Source: Rhodothermia bacterium (lineage in GTDB: Bacteria; Bacteroidota; Rhodothermia; Rhodothermales; JAAAOL01). From it: a DNA stretch of 34,913 bases. This document shows, piece by piece, positions 17,294 to 24,379 of the stretch (the stretch's first letter is position 1; every line of letters starts with the position of its first letter). The stretch covers positions 1 through 34,913 of the forward strand of contig JAUIDY010000064.1 in assembly GCA_030428385.1 (NCBI GenBank), given 5' to 3'. A model generated the notes under the pieces. The model ran no database searches. It was not told where the DNA came from and saw nothing but the letters and a program-made list of their open reading frames with translations. The translations under genes and the position numbers were made by a program.

Positions 17294-17398
17294 TGTGTCG
17301 ATGGTTCAAGTTGTATACTGAGGGGAGGGACGTTTTAAATCGAAGGGAGACGGTTTGGGTCACTCTTGCAGGCTACAGCGTAAGGATTTATCCCCTCG

Positions 17399-18874
17399 TT
17401 GATTCCAGGGCAGGGTAATCTAAGCTGGTCCATATTCACGTTGAGAGTACGCACTTTGGTCAATTCAAACACCCTCAATATTCGCTGCTGTTTGGAAGTC
17501 CCACCCTCCTTTCTTCCAAAGGCACAATATGCGCTCCGCATGCTACTGCTACCCCTCGGATACGATCCACTTTGGGTCTCCTCCGAGGACTTGGCAGCGG
17601 AAGGTGGCATTTACTACGGTATGCGCAATGTGGAAGAGCACACGGATGTAATCGTCACGATCCCCTACGCGAAAGAAGCGGTCCACTTCTTTGAGGGAGA
17701 TGCACCAATCTCCCTGTCTCAAGTCACAAAAAAAAGATGGGAAGGAGAATCCTGGCCCATCCTTTTTCGAGACCAAGGTGGGAATGCTGACCTGATCGCG
17801 TCCACTTTTTATTGGCTTTCGGGGTGGCAAGAAGTGACGATTCGAATCCGTGATCAACATGGACGATTTCCATACGAAGCCTCTTTGCAAGCTCAACTTG
17901 GGACGGCCATGCAACCCTATGTGGATGCCTATCGAGCGTGGTTAGCCGAACGGTTTGAAGCACAAGGCTTCACACTACACAACCGAAAGTGGGTAGGACG
18001 AACGTGGGCCTTATGTCCGACCCACGACGTCGACTATCTGCGAAAGTGGCGGTTGGGAATGATCTATCGGGAAGTGATGCATTATTTGTTACTGAACCAC
18101 CGAAACGTCACAGGTGCCGAACGGATTACGCGATTTGGCTCCTTCCTCCGGGATGCAGTAAGTGGAGGTGATGTGTATAGAAAGGCCCTCAAGCGGATGC
18201 CGCGAGAGGTTGAAAAAGTTGGTGGGACCGCCACCTTTTTTTTCAAAATGGGGGCACATGGTGATCGGGACGTAGCCTATTCCCCTATGTCGTCTTACCT
18301 CAAGTCATACGTTGCCATGTTGCGCCGCGAGGGATTTGAGATAGGGTTGCATCCTAGTTTTCATGCACACAATCATCTTGGTTATCTACGTCAAGAACGG
18401 CAGCGATTAATAAATATTTCTGGTAACGACCCACGCAGTGTACGACAACACTTCCTGCGTTACGACCCGTCGCAAACCGGGAGGTATCAGGCCAAGGCAG
18501 GATTTCAGATAGATTCTTCCCTTGGCTTTGCAACCAGTGAAGGATTTCGTCATGGGACGTGCATGCCTTTTCAGCTTTTTGACCTCCGCTCCAACGGCCC
18601 ACTCGAACTGTGGGAGATGCCGCTATCGCTTATGGAAGCGGCTTTGTTTAATCGTCGCAACTTGTCGCTAGAAGGAGCGCTTGACGCTGCGGTACAGGTG
18701 ATCCATGTGTGTAAGCGTTTTGGAGGAGTGGCTGTTATGCTATGGCATAATGTTTTGTGGGATGAACTCGACGCCCCAGCTTGGGGGGCACATTTTACGC
18801 GGACACTTGAAGTGGCAGCCGAAAAGGGGGCGCTGATTGCCTCCTTAGATCAGGCGTTGAAGGGATGGCAATAG
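17399..18874 (+). CDS. polysaccharide deacetylase-like protein (NodB-type fold)
   Basis: The protein has up to 491 residues. An N-terminal domain (about 30-190, from LNIRCCLEVPPSFLPKAQYAL) precedes a deacetylase-like core. The core carries CPTHDVD at 206-212, corresponding to the metal-binding Asp pair of NodB-type enzymes, and GLHPSFHAHNH from about 316, corresponding to the His motif. A C-terminal part holds VMLWHNVLWDE. Related proteins occur in capsule, exopolysaccharide and glycan loci of Bacteroidota; a role in surface glycan modification is inferred. There is no signal peptide. The start is uncertain: no ATG exists before residue 48, and TTG codons at 17399, 17441 and 17456 are possible, of which 17456 has a weak purine-rich site before it. 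Confidence 0.7.
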   Translation: MIPGQGNLSWSIFTLRVRTLVNSNTLNIRCCLEVPPSFLPKAQYALRMLLLPLGYDPLWVSSEDLAAEGGIYYGMRNVEEHTDVIVTIPYAKEAVHFFEGDAPISLSQVTKKRWEGESWPILFRDQGGNADLIASTFYWLSGWQEVTIRIRDQHGRFPYEASLQAQLGTAMQPYVDAYRAWLAERFEAQGFTLHNRKWVGRTWALCPTHDVDYLRKWRLGMIYREVMHYLLLNHRNVTGAERITRFGSFLRDAVSGGDVYRKALKRMPREVEKVGGTATFFFKMGAHGDRDVAYSPMSSYLKSYVAMLRREGFEIGLHPSFHAHNHLGYLRQERQRLINISGNDPRSVRQHFLRYDPSQTGRYQAKAGFQIDSSLGFATSEGFRHGTCMPFQLFDLRSNGPLELWEMPLSLMEAALFNRRNLSLEGALDAAVQVIHVCKRFGGVAVMLWHNVLWDELDAPAWGAHFTRTLEVAAEKGALIASLDQALKGWQ

Positions 18875-18956
18875 GAAGAAAAAAAGGGAAAAGCCCCTCA
18901 GTTTGCTACGAGATCTGGGTCAGTTTTTACGACTTGAAATGAACAAACTATTATGG

Positions 18957-19017
18957 AAGCGTTTCTGTAAACCACCAAAAGATGGGCGTTTATTAAAATA
19001 CAATCAAGGAAACGCTT
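18957..19017 (+). promoter_or_regulatory. paired LacI-type palindromes (candidate operators)
   Basis: Two matches to the LacI-family core AANCGNTT occur: AAGCGTTT at 18957-18964 and AAACGCTT at 19010-19017. Their centres are 53 bases apart, very close to five helical turns. They are also inverted copies of each other (GAAGCGTTTC against GAAACGCTTTC). They lie about 130-190 bases before the start of the secreted HEAT-like gene. This layout suits a looping repressor, but a long-loop hairpin is also possible. Confidence 0.4.
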
Positions 19018-19144
19018 TCAATTCAAACACAGGTTAGCAACTAGCTGAGAAGTGTGTATACCTTGCGACTGCGACAGTCAGTACCGGTGGTTCGCACACA
19101 AACACCCCCTACATCCTTCAACACAAGGAGAAGAGGTATCAGCT

Positions 19145-19618
19145 ATGAAAAACAACATCACGTTTATACTATCCCTGCTGCTTTTTGCAGTGATCTCGAC
19201 ACAGGCCAGTGCACAAGATTTCCTCGCCGATGCGCGAAACGAGGTGCACCTGTTTAATCAAACCTCCCTGGAGACCGAGCAGGTGCCTGAGTGGTGGTAC
19301 AAGGTTGAGAAAGAAGCCAACCTTCCGCCTGAAGCCACTCCGCTTGATGTGGAAGCAGCCGACCTTCAGGAAATCATCTACTATGCCACCTTGTACGGTG
19401 AGCGGTTTGACTTCCGGGCGTCGGTGGTGCAGCTACTGGATGTATACCAGTACCACAATGATGAGCGCTATCGTATGCTTGCAGTTTCGGCCCTCCATGC
19501 CATTGGCGATCCTTTTGGGATCGAAGGGCTTCGTAAAGCGCTACGATATGAATCATCTCCACGAATTCGAACCGTCACCAAAGCCGCGCTAACATCCTTT
19601 GACTCGTCCAGCCAATAA
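19145..19618 (+). CDS. secreted HEAT-like repeat protein
   Basis: The protein has 157 residues with a clear signal peptide (MKNNITFILSLLLFAVISTQASA, cleavage before QD). The C-terminal half (about 75-152) looks like two HEAT-type helical pairs, for example RYRMLAVSALHAIGDPFGIEGLRKALRYE. It is probably periplasmic or surface-exposed, mediating protein contacts; no enzyme motif is seen. The ATG at 19145 is preceded by AAGGAG (19125-19130) and GAGG (19133-19136). It appears monocistronic, with candidate operators upstream and a strong terminator downstream. Confidence 0.75.
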   Translation: MKNNITFILSLLLFAVISTQASAQDFLADARNEVHLFNQTSLETEQVPEWWYKVEKEANLPPEATPLDVEAADLQEIIYYATLYGERFDFRASVVQLLDVYQYHNDERYRMLAVSALHAIGDPFGIEGLRKALRYESSPRIRTVTKAALTSFDSSSQ

Positions 19619-19715
19619 TGCAATGGACGGCGTTCAACAAAACTTAAAAACACCCCCGGTGTAGCTGTTCGCAACAACATTGGTGCATCCATAGCTTGGA
19701 GCATCAAAAATTGAG

Positions 19716-19760
19716 ACAGGTCTGCTTTGGCTTTTGAAGCCAAGGCAGACCTGTTTTTTT
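19716..19760 (+). terminator. strong Rho-independent terminator
   Basis: A near-perfect stem of about 18 base pairs (ACAGGTCTGC...TTGGCTT paired with AAGCCAA...GCAGACCTGT, three-base loop) is followed by eight T. It ends the HEAT-like gene transcript and isolates it from the pilin-like genes. Confidence 0.9.
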
Positions 19761-19763
19761 AGC

Positions 19764-20248
19764 TAATCTCCTTGTTTCAATTCGAAAAGTAGAGAGGAAA
19801 TAATTACCGAATCAGTAGATAAGTCAGTCTGAAATTAAGAAATAGGTCTCATTACAATTCTGCGTGGATGTTTACATTTCTCCCGAAAAAAACAGGTAAG
19901 GAAAGGAGAGAGTTGTACATAAGGAGGCTGAAGAGGAAAAAAAAGAAGAGAATAAGTGTTCCATTCACCGTTTCAATTTTAAGATTTGATAGGTGCTTTT
20001 CGGGAAGCAGGAGCCGTAAAGCGGGGAGAAATCCACATTTAAGGAGTGGTGGACTCATTGCGTGGTAATTATGAATACAAGACAACGGCAGCCTCTAGAA
20101 TAATAAGTGATGAAGAAGGTTGGGTTTGGCATAATCATAGATGTGATAGCAGGTGCTCCCACCCTTGTCTTGTTAGGGTCAGAGCGAAAATCGACAACAA
20201 CATCAAGTCAAAAAGAAATTGACCATTTTTATCCTCGTTTAGTCCGAT
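19764..20248 (+). other. AT-rich stretch without a recognisable gene
   Basis: About 485 bases between the terminator and the first pilin-like gene, visibly richer in A and T than the flanks and purine-biased around 19890-19955. Short frames at 19868-20068 and 20107-20355 lack family resemblance and run into or across the next gene. A small hairpin (TGCTT/AAGCA with a TTCGGG loop) is present at about 19994. The stretch probably holds the promoter and leader of the pilin-like operon, possibly with decayed sequence. Confidence 0.5.
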
Positions 20249-20719
20249 ATGCCACAAACCCTTCTTGCCCTTCTTGCCCTAACACTAGCAACAGGTTTTG
20301 TGTTTACCTCTCACCAGCGCTATATGCTGGTAGAACGTCGGTTGATTTCGCTTGAAGTAGCAGAAATGGGAGGTGCCGTCGCGAAGGAATCCATGCAGAT
20401 TATCGCCAACATGGAATTTGGTGACAATGATTTTGGGAACGAGCGAAAATGCCTTCAATTCCACACGACCAATCCGGTGGTTTGTGACGACCTGGATGAC
20501 TTTGACAACATGTCTACGGCAGAAAAAAAGTTTGAACTTGGTGGAATTGACTATTCGTTCATCTTGAACGTAGATGTAGAATATCGGGATGAGGCCAATC
20601 GGGATTCATCCGTTGCGGGTCCAACAAACGTCCAGGCGGTCACGGTTTCTGTTCAGGATAAGTCGGGACTTTATTTGCCCTCTCCTATTACCCTTGAACG
20701 TCAATTTTCAACCGAATAA
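20249..20719 (+). CDS. membrane-anchored minor-pilin-like protein (PilV-like position)
   Basis: The protein has 156 residues. A short N-terminus is followed at once by a hydrophobic helix (TLLALLALTLATGFVF) and an amphipathic heptad-like stretch (RYMLVERRLISLEVAEMGGAVAKESMQII). A small beta-rich domain follows, with two Cys (CLQF and VCDD). The long helix followed by a small domain is how type IV pilins and pseudopilins are built, but there is no GFTLIE-type prepilin peptidase site. An in-frame stop six bases upstream fixes the start at or after 20249. It is the first of three similarly built genes in a row. Function is inferred only from architecture. Confidence 0.55.
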   Translation: MPQTLLALLALTLATGFVFTSHQRYMLVERRLISLEVAEMGGAVAKESMQIIANMEFGDNDFGNERKCLQFHTTNPVVCDDLDDFDNMSTAEKKFELGGIDYSFILNVDVEYRDEANRDSSVAGPTNVQAVTVSVQDKSGLYLPSPITLERQFSTE

Positions 20720-20744
20720 ATACTCGTAACTCGGAGTCTGCCTT

Positions 20745-21383
20745 ATGTGGTTCCACTGGGACAACTTAACCGCTGCGATGATCGTCTCTACGGTCGTGTT
20801 GCTCCTGTTAGTGACACGCCAGCGGATGGTGGAAGTAAACATTGAGCAAACTTCCAACTTAATTGTCAGAACTGCCACAGACTCCTTTTCGATCTGGCTT
20901 GAAGATGACTTGGATACCATGGGAGATCTTCTCGACCTGGATGTCGAGATCCCAGTCATTTCTCTTTCAGATAGCACCATTTACGCCTATGAAGATGGTG
21001 ATACGACAGGGATTGATGTCACGACGGAATTCATCTTTACGTCAAATGGGGGAGAGTACATCAAATATCAGCTCGCCAATCCGACCCGGCGTGATGTGAA
21101 CGGAAAGGACCTGGTTGTCTTTGATTTTAAAAGATCCACTAGAATTGTAGCGGATGGCCCCGATTACACAGAAAATGGAGGATTTCCCCTGCCTCTTTCA
21201 AGTTTCAAGGTAGACTTCCTCGACATCAATGGAAGTGTGATTGCTAACCCGCTTGCTTCTGCACCTGGAACTATCCGAAATACGCGGGTCCGTTTTGCAG
21301 TCGTCACACCCTATGACGTTAGCAGATCAACAATTCGTGAGTTGTACTACGGCTCCACCTTACTCCTTGACTATGATGAATAG
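20745..21383 (+). CDS. membrane-anchored minor-pilin-like protein (PilW-like position)
   Basis: The protein has 212 residues. One N-terminal hydrophobic helix (AAMIVSTVVLLLLVTR) runs into a polar helix (QRMVEVNIEQTSNLIVRTATDSFSIWLEDDLDTMGDLLD). A beta-rich domain follows, containing FKVDFLDINGSVI and TIRNTRVRFAVVTP, which resembles PilW-type and other pseudopilin domains in style. No prepilin peptidase motif is present. GGAG at 20732-20735 supports the ATG. The gene starts 25 bases after the previous stop, consistent with one operon. Confidence 0.55.
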   Translation: MWFHWDNLTAAMIVSTVVLLLLVTRQRMVEVNIEQTSNLIVRTATDSFSIWLEDDLDTMGDLLDLDVEIPVISLSDSTIYAYEDGDTTGIDVTTEFIFTSNGGEYIKYQLANPTRRDVNGKDLVVFDFKRSTRIVADGPDYTENGGFPLPLSSFKVDFLDINGSVIANPLASAPGTIRNTRVRFAVVTPYDVSRSTIRELYYGSTLLLDYDE

Positions 21384-21433
21384 TTAGGGATAATTGACAA
21401 TGTAACCCCAATTCGTCCATACGGAGGTTTCCA

Positions 21434-22570
21434 ATGGGTAAACTTGGTCTTTTACTAGTAGCTGCCTTCCTATTTATGGGAGGCTATGTGCTTTTTCAGT
21501 CTGACAGATCAGACAAGGCCATTGATGAAAGTCAAAGCGTTCGACAAGCTGAATTACTTGCCAGGGAAGCCGCCCAATCTGGCTTCAACGAGATGCTGGC
21601 GCTAGCTCGTGGTACCGAAGGAAGCACTTCTTGGGACGATATTGACGAATTCCTTGAAAACGTTGGTTACTCATATGATAGCCCGCTGACCCGAACCCTG
21701 GGATTGGGGAGTTATCGTGCTTGGGTGGAGCAGGGTAGTGCTGATGCCTACGACGTTGTTGCAGAGGGCGTTTATTCCTTCTGGAATTCTACCCTTGATG
21801 AAGCCGACTCAGCGTATCACCAGGTAAAGCTTCGTAGCATTATCCCAACTGACGACGATCCCTATGACCCCGGAGATCCGTGCACCGGCTTGCTCTGCGT
21901 GGAAGGAGATACCGAAGAGTATGAACTGACGGCTGGGTTCATTGAGTCGCAGGCAGGGTGGTGTTCAGCCATTTATCTCCAGCAGTTCGTTCCTGACGGC
22001 AACTACGAGAGTGGCTACCGCGAAGAAATCGACATCATGTTTGAATCAGGGCACTATCGGGACGGATATTCGACCACGTTCGAGCAAGTGATTGAAGATG
22101 GGACACAGCTCAACTTTATCCTTGCCGTTGATATGAACTGTTCTTCGGAACACGACTGGGACGTCGCATATGGCGATGCGACGTATAACCATTATCACGT
22201 GGCATTGGAAGTAGATGCAGAGGACATCAACGACATGTATGAGGGTACCTTTGCAATGATCGAGGAGTATTCCTCATCGGAAGGGAAATGGCGGATTGCC
22301 TTCGAAGACCAGAACTTCTACTCGGAGGATCAATACCTCGACATCAAGCAGAATGGCTACGGCGATGAGGAATGGGAATATGTCTGCACCCGCTATCGTC
22401 GGGGAAAATGCCGCCGGGGCTATTACACGTGGGGTGGAGACGGATGGGAAGAAAATTGGCCGGACTACCTTCGCGAACTTGACGATTATGGGAGTCAGCC
22501 CGACTACAGTGACCAGGTTTTCTGGATCGAATTAAATCCGGTTGAGGAGGAAGAGGAGGAAGAAGCCTAA
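21434..22570 (+). CDS. membrane-anchored pilin-like acidic protein (PilX/GspK-like N-terminus)
   Basis: The protein has 378 residues. The N-terminal hydrophobic helix (LGLLLVAAFLFMGGYVLF) leads into SVRQAELLAREAAQSGFNEMLALARG, which strongly resembles the helix of PilX/GspK-type minor pilins. The remaining 300 residues form a very acidic, aromatic-rich domain with several Cys (DPCTGLLC, GWCSAIY, YVCTRYRRGKCRRGYYTWGGDGW) and end in a run of seven Glu. GGAGG at 21423-21427 gives a good start signal. It is the last gene of the three-gene set and is followed by a strong terminator. The large domain suggests a tip or adhesive subunit, but this is inference. Confidence 0.55.
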   Translation: MGKLGLLLVAAFLFMGGYVLFQSDRSDKAIDESQSVRQAELLAREAAQSGFNEMLALARGTEGSTSWDDIDEFLENVGYSYDSPLTRTLGLGSYRAWVEQGSADAYDVVAEGVYSFWNSTLDEADSAYHQVKLRSIIPTDDDPYDPGDPCTGLLCVEGDTEEYELTAGFIESQAGWCSAIYLQQFVPDGNYESGYREEIDIMFESGHYRDGYSTTFEQVIEDGTQLNFILAVDMNCSSEHDWDVAYGDATYNHYHVALEVDAEDINDMYEGTFAMIEEYSSSEGKWRIAFEDQNFYSEDQYLDIKQNGYGDEEWEYVCTRYRRGKCRRGYYTWGGDGWEENWPDYLRELDDYGSQPDYSDQVFWIELNPVEEEEEEEA

Positions 22571-22590
22571 TCGTTTTTGACTTCGTATTT

Positions 22591-22630
22591 CAACGCCAAC
22601 CTGAATAACTCGGGTTGGCGTTGTTTTTTT
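22591..22630 (+). terminator. Rho-independent terminator of the pilin-like operon
   Basis: CAACGCCAACC (22591-22601) pairs perfectly with GGTTGGCGTTG (22613-22623) and is followed by seven T. It sits 20 bases after the last plus-strand gene and just before the 3' end of the convergent transport operon. The minus strand lacks a T run here. Confidence 0.9.
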
Positions 22631-22633
22631 GGG

Positions 22634-23482
22634 CTATCCTTTTACTGCTCCGAGGGTCAACCCGGAGATCAAGTATCGGCTCAGGACGAGGAAAAGCAGA
22701 ACAACGGGAATAGAGACCAACAAAGCACCGGCTGCGTACAGCCCCCATTGTGTAGTCAGGCTTCCTTGAAACAGTTTGAGGCCTAGCGGGAGGGTGAAAA
22801 GGTTGGTGTCTTGTAACACTACGTTGGCCACCACATATTCATTCCAGGCCGTCATAAAGGAAAACAGGGCCGTTATAACAAGCGCGGGTGCGGCGAGCGG
22901 AAAGATCACCTTGTAAAACGCCTGCCAGGGAGTACATCCATCGATACGGGCGGCTTCTTCCAATGCATAAGGGATGGTGTCATAATACCCTTTCATTTGC
23001 CACACACAAAAAGGGAGGGCCGTCGCTGTATAAATAATGATGATGCCCAAGTAGGAATTTAGCAACTGCAAGTTGATAAGAACCACGTAGAGTGGAAGCA
23101 GCAACATAGTCGCGGGAAACATTTGCGTGACCAAGAGTCCACTCAGCATTGCCCCCTTCCCTGCAAACTTGAAACGCGAAAGCGCATATCCGGCTGTCGA
23201 AGCAAAAGCAACGCCGGTGACAGTGACGACCAAGGAGACGAGGATGGAGTTAAACAGCCAGCGCAAAAAAGGCGTCTCAAAAAGCAGCACGCGGTAGTTC
23301 TCCAGCGTGGCATCGTCTGGGAATAGTGCCAGCGAAGTAGAGAGCAAACGGTCGCCCGGACGCAGAGAAATGGTCAGAATGCGTGTAACGGGGTAGACGG
23401 CGATCAGGGCAAAGACCAAGAGCACCATGTAGCTACCAAGCCGACCCAGAAAACGTTTACTATCGAATGAGGAGGCGTTCAT
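22634..23482 (-). CDS. carbohydrate ABC transporter permease (MalG type)
   Basis: The protein has about 282 residues with six membrane helices. The cytoplasmic EAA loop is clear (YALEEAARIDG...IFPLAAPAL, about 172-201), the docking site for the ATPase. Family-type segments include the N-terminal LRPGD..., NSILVSLVVTVTGVAFASTAGYALSRF and the TAWNEYVVA motif near helix 5. It would form the inner-membrane channel with the adjacent MalF-type subunit. The frame is open upstream to 23581, but that region overlaps the MalF-type gene, so the ATG at 23482, two bases after its stop, is chosen. It is the last gene of the starch operon in the window. Confidence 0.9.
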   Translation of the reverse strand: MNASSFDSKRFLGRLGSYMVLLVFALIAVYPVTRILTISLRPGDRLLSTSLALFPDDATLENYRVLLFETPFLRWLFNSILVSLVVTVTGVAFASTAGYALSRFKFAGKGAMLSGLLVTQMFPATMLLLPLYVVLINLQLLNSYLGIIIIYTATALPFCVWQMKGYYDTIPYALEEAARIDGCTPWQAFYKVIFPLAAPALVITALFSFMTAWNEYVVANVVLQDTNLFTLPLGLKLFQGSLTTQWGLYAAGALLVSIPVVLLFLVLSRYLISGLTLGAVKG

Positions 23483-23484
23483 GG

Positions 23485-24375
23485 TTAGTAAGCAGCTTCG
23501 GTGGCTTTCGTCCGTTTCAGCAGCACCTGGGTGAAGGCGAACAGGATAAAAAATATGATCATCGAAAGTGCCGCTGCCCACCCGAAGCGGTACATGGTAA
23601 AGGCCGCTTCATAGACATACGACACCAGAATGTGTGTCTGGTCATTGGGCTCTCCACCGTTGGAGACAAGCCATACGACGTTGATATTATTAAACGTCCA
23701 CACGATCCCTAACGTGATGGCAGGGATCATGACGGGTCTGAGGAGAGGCACGGTGATATTCCAGAATTTCTTCCACTCGCTGGCGCCATCCACATCAGCA
23801 GCTTCGTATAACTCGGCCGGGATCGATTGCAAACCACCGAGTGCAATCACCATCATAAAAGGGAACCCCAGCCAGATGTTGGTGAGAATAGCTGCGGCAA
23901 ACGCCGGACCGGGCTGTGTGAGCCACTCGATGGCTGGCAGGCTTAGGTATTGCCGCCACACGATGTCGATGGCCCCATATTCAGCGGTGAACATGCCCCG
24001 CCATGTCAAGGCGGTGATGTATTGAGGCAGCGCCCACGGAAGGATGAGCAAAACACGCCATGCCGACTTGCCCCGAATAAACTTCTGATGGAGCAACACC
24101 GCCAGAAAAACTCCGAGCCCCACATGAAAAACAATGTTTACTCCCGTCCAGATAATGGTCTTCAGGAAAACAGACCAAAACGCTGGTTCTCGTGCCACCG
24201 CCGCGTACTGCTGGAGACCAATCACTTCCCAGTCGCGGATGTGGTAGATGTTCATGTTTGATAGTGACAATACCACGTTGTAGAAAAACGGGTACGCCAC
24301 GACGGCCAACACCAACACGATGGTGGGGCCTAATAAGAAAAGGAGGAATAGCCGAAATCGCGTTTTTTCAGACAT
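23485..24375 (-). CDS. carbohydrate ABC transporter permease (MalF type)
   Basis: The 296-residue protein has six membrane helices and the EAA loop ELYEAADVDGASEWKKFWNITVPLL (about 188-212). WTFNNINVVWLVSNGGEPN is typical of MalF/UgpA-type sugar permeases. Unlike E. coli MalF, it lacks a large periplasmic P2 loop, as is usual outside Enterobacteria. It sits four bases downstream of the binding-protein gene and two bases upstream of the MalG-type gene. By context it imports maltose or maltodextrins. Confidence 0.9.
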   Translation of the reverse strand: MSEKTRFRLFLLFLLGPTIVLVLAVVAYPFFYNVVLSLSNMNIYHIRDWEVIGLQQYAAVAREPAFWSVFLKTIIWTGVNIVFHVGLGVFLAVLLHQKFIRGKSAWRVLLILPWALPQYITALTWRGMFTAEYGAIDIVWRQYLSLPAIEWLTQPGPAFAAAILTNIWLGFPFMMVIALGGLQSIPAELYEAADVDGASEWKKFWNITVPLLRPVMIPAITLGIVWTFNNINVVWLVSNGGEPNDQTHILVSYVYEAAFTMYRFGWAAALSMIIFFILFAFTQVLLKRTKATEAAY

Positions 24376-24379
24376 AGGC

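Noticed and set aside
19990-20045. Resemblance to an SRP RNA or c-di-GMP riboswitch core (GGAAGCAG...GCCGTAA-like piece)
   Set aside because: Only a few bases agree; the required paired helices and the conserved GGAA tetraloop or GEMM core are missing.
19868-20068. 66-codon lysine-rich frame in the AT-rich stretch
   Set aside because: Its basic composition follows directly from the purine-rich run; no family resemblance, and no purine-rich site in a convincing position before the start.
20259-20280. Short repeat (TTCTTGCCC twice) in the first pilin-like gene
   Set aside because: It encodes the Leu/Ala-rich membrane helix and is best explained by low-complexity coding rather than a separate element.
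20107-20355. 82-codon frame before the first pilin-like gene
   Set aside because: It begins with a hydrophobic stretch, but its second half overlaps the better supported pilin-like gene in another frame and has a Cys/Pro/Ser composition typical of an out-of-frame reading.
22634-23581. MalG-type gene extended to 23581
   Set aside because: The extension overlaps the MalF-type coding sequence; the ATG at 23482 directly after that stop is the natural start.
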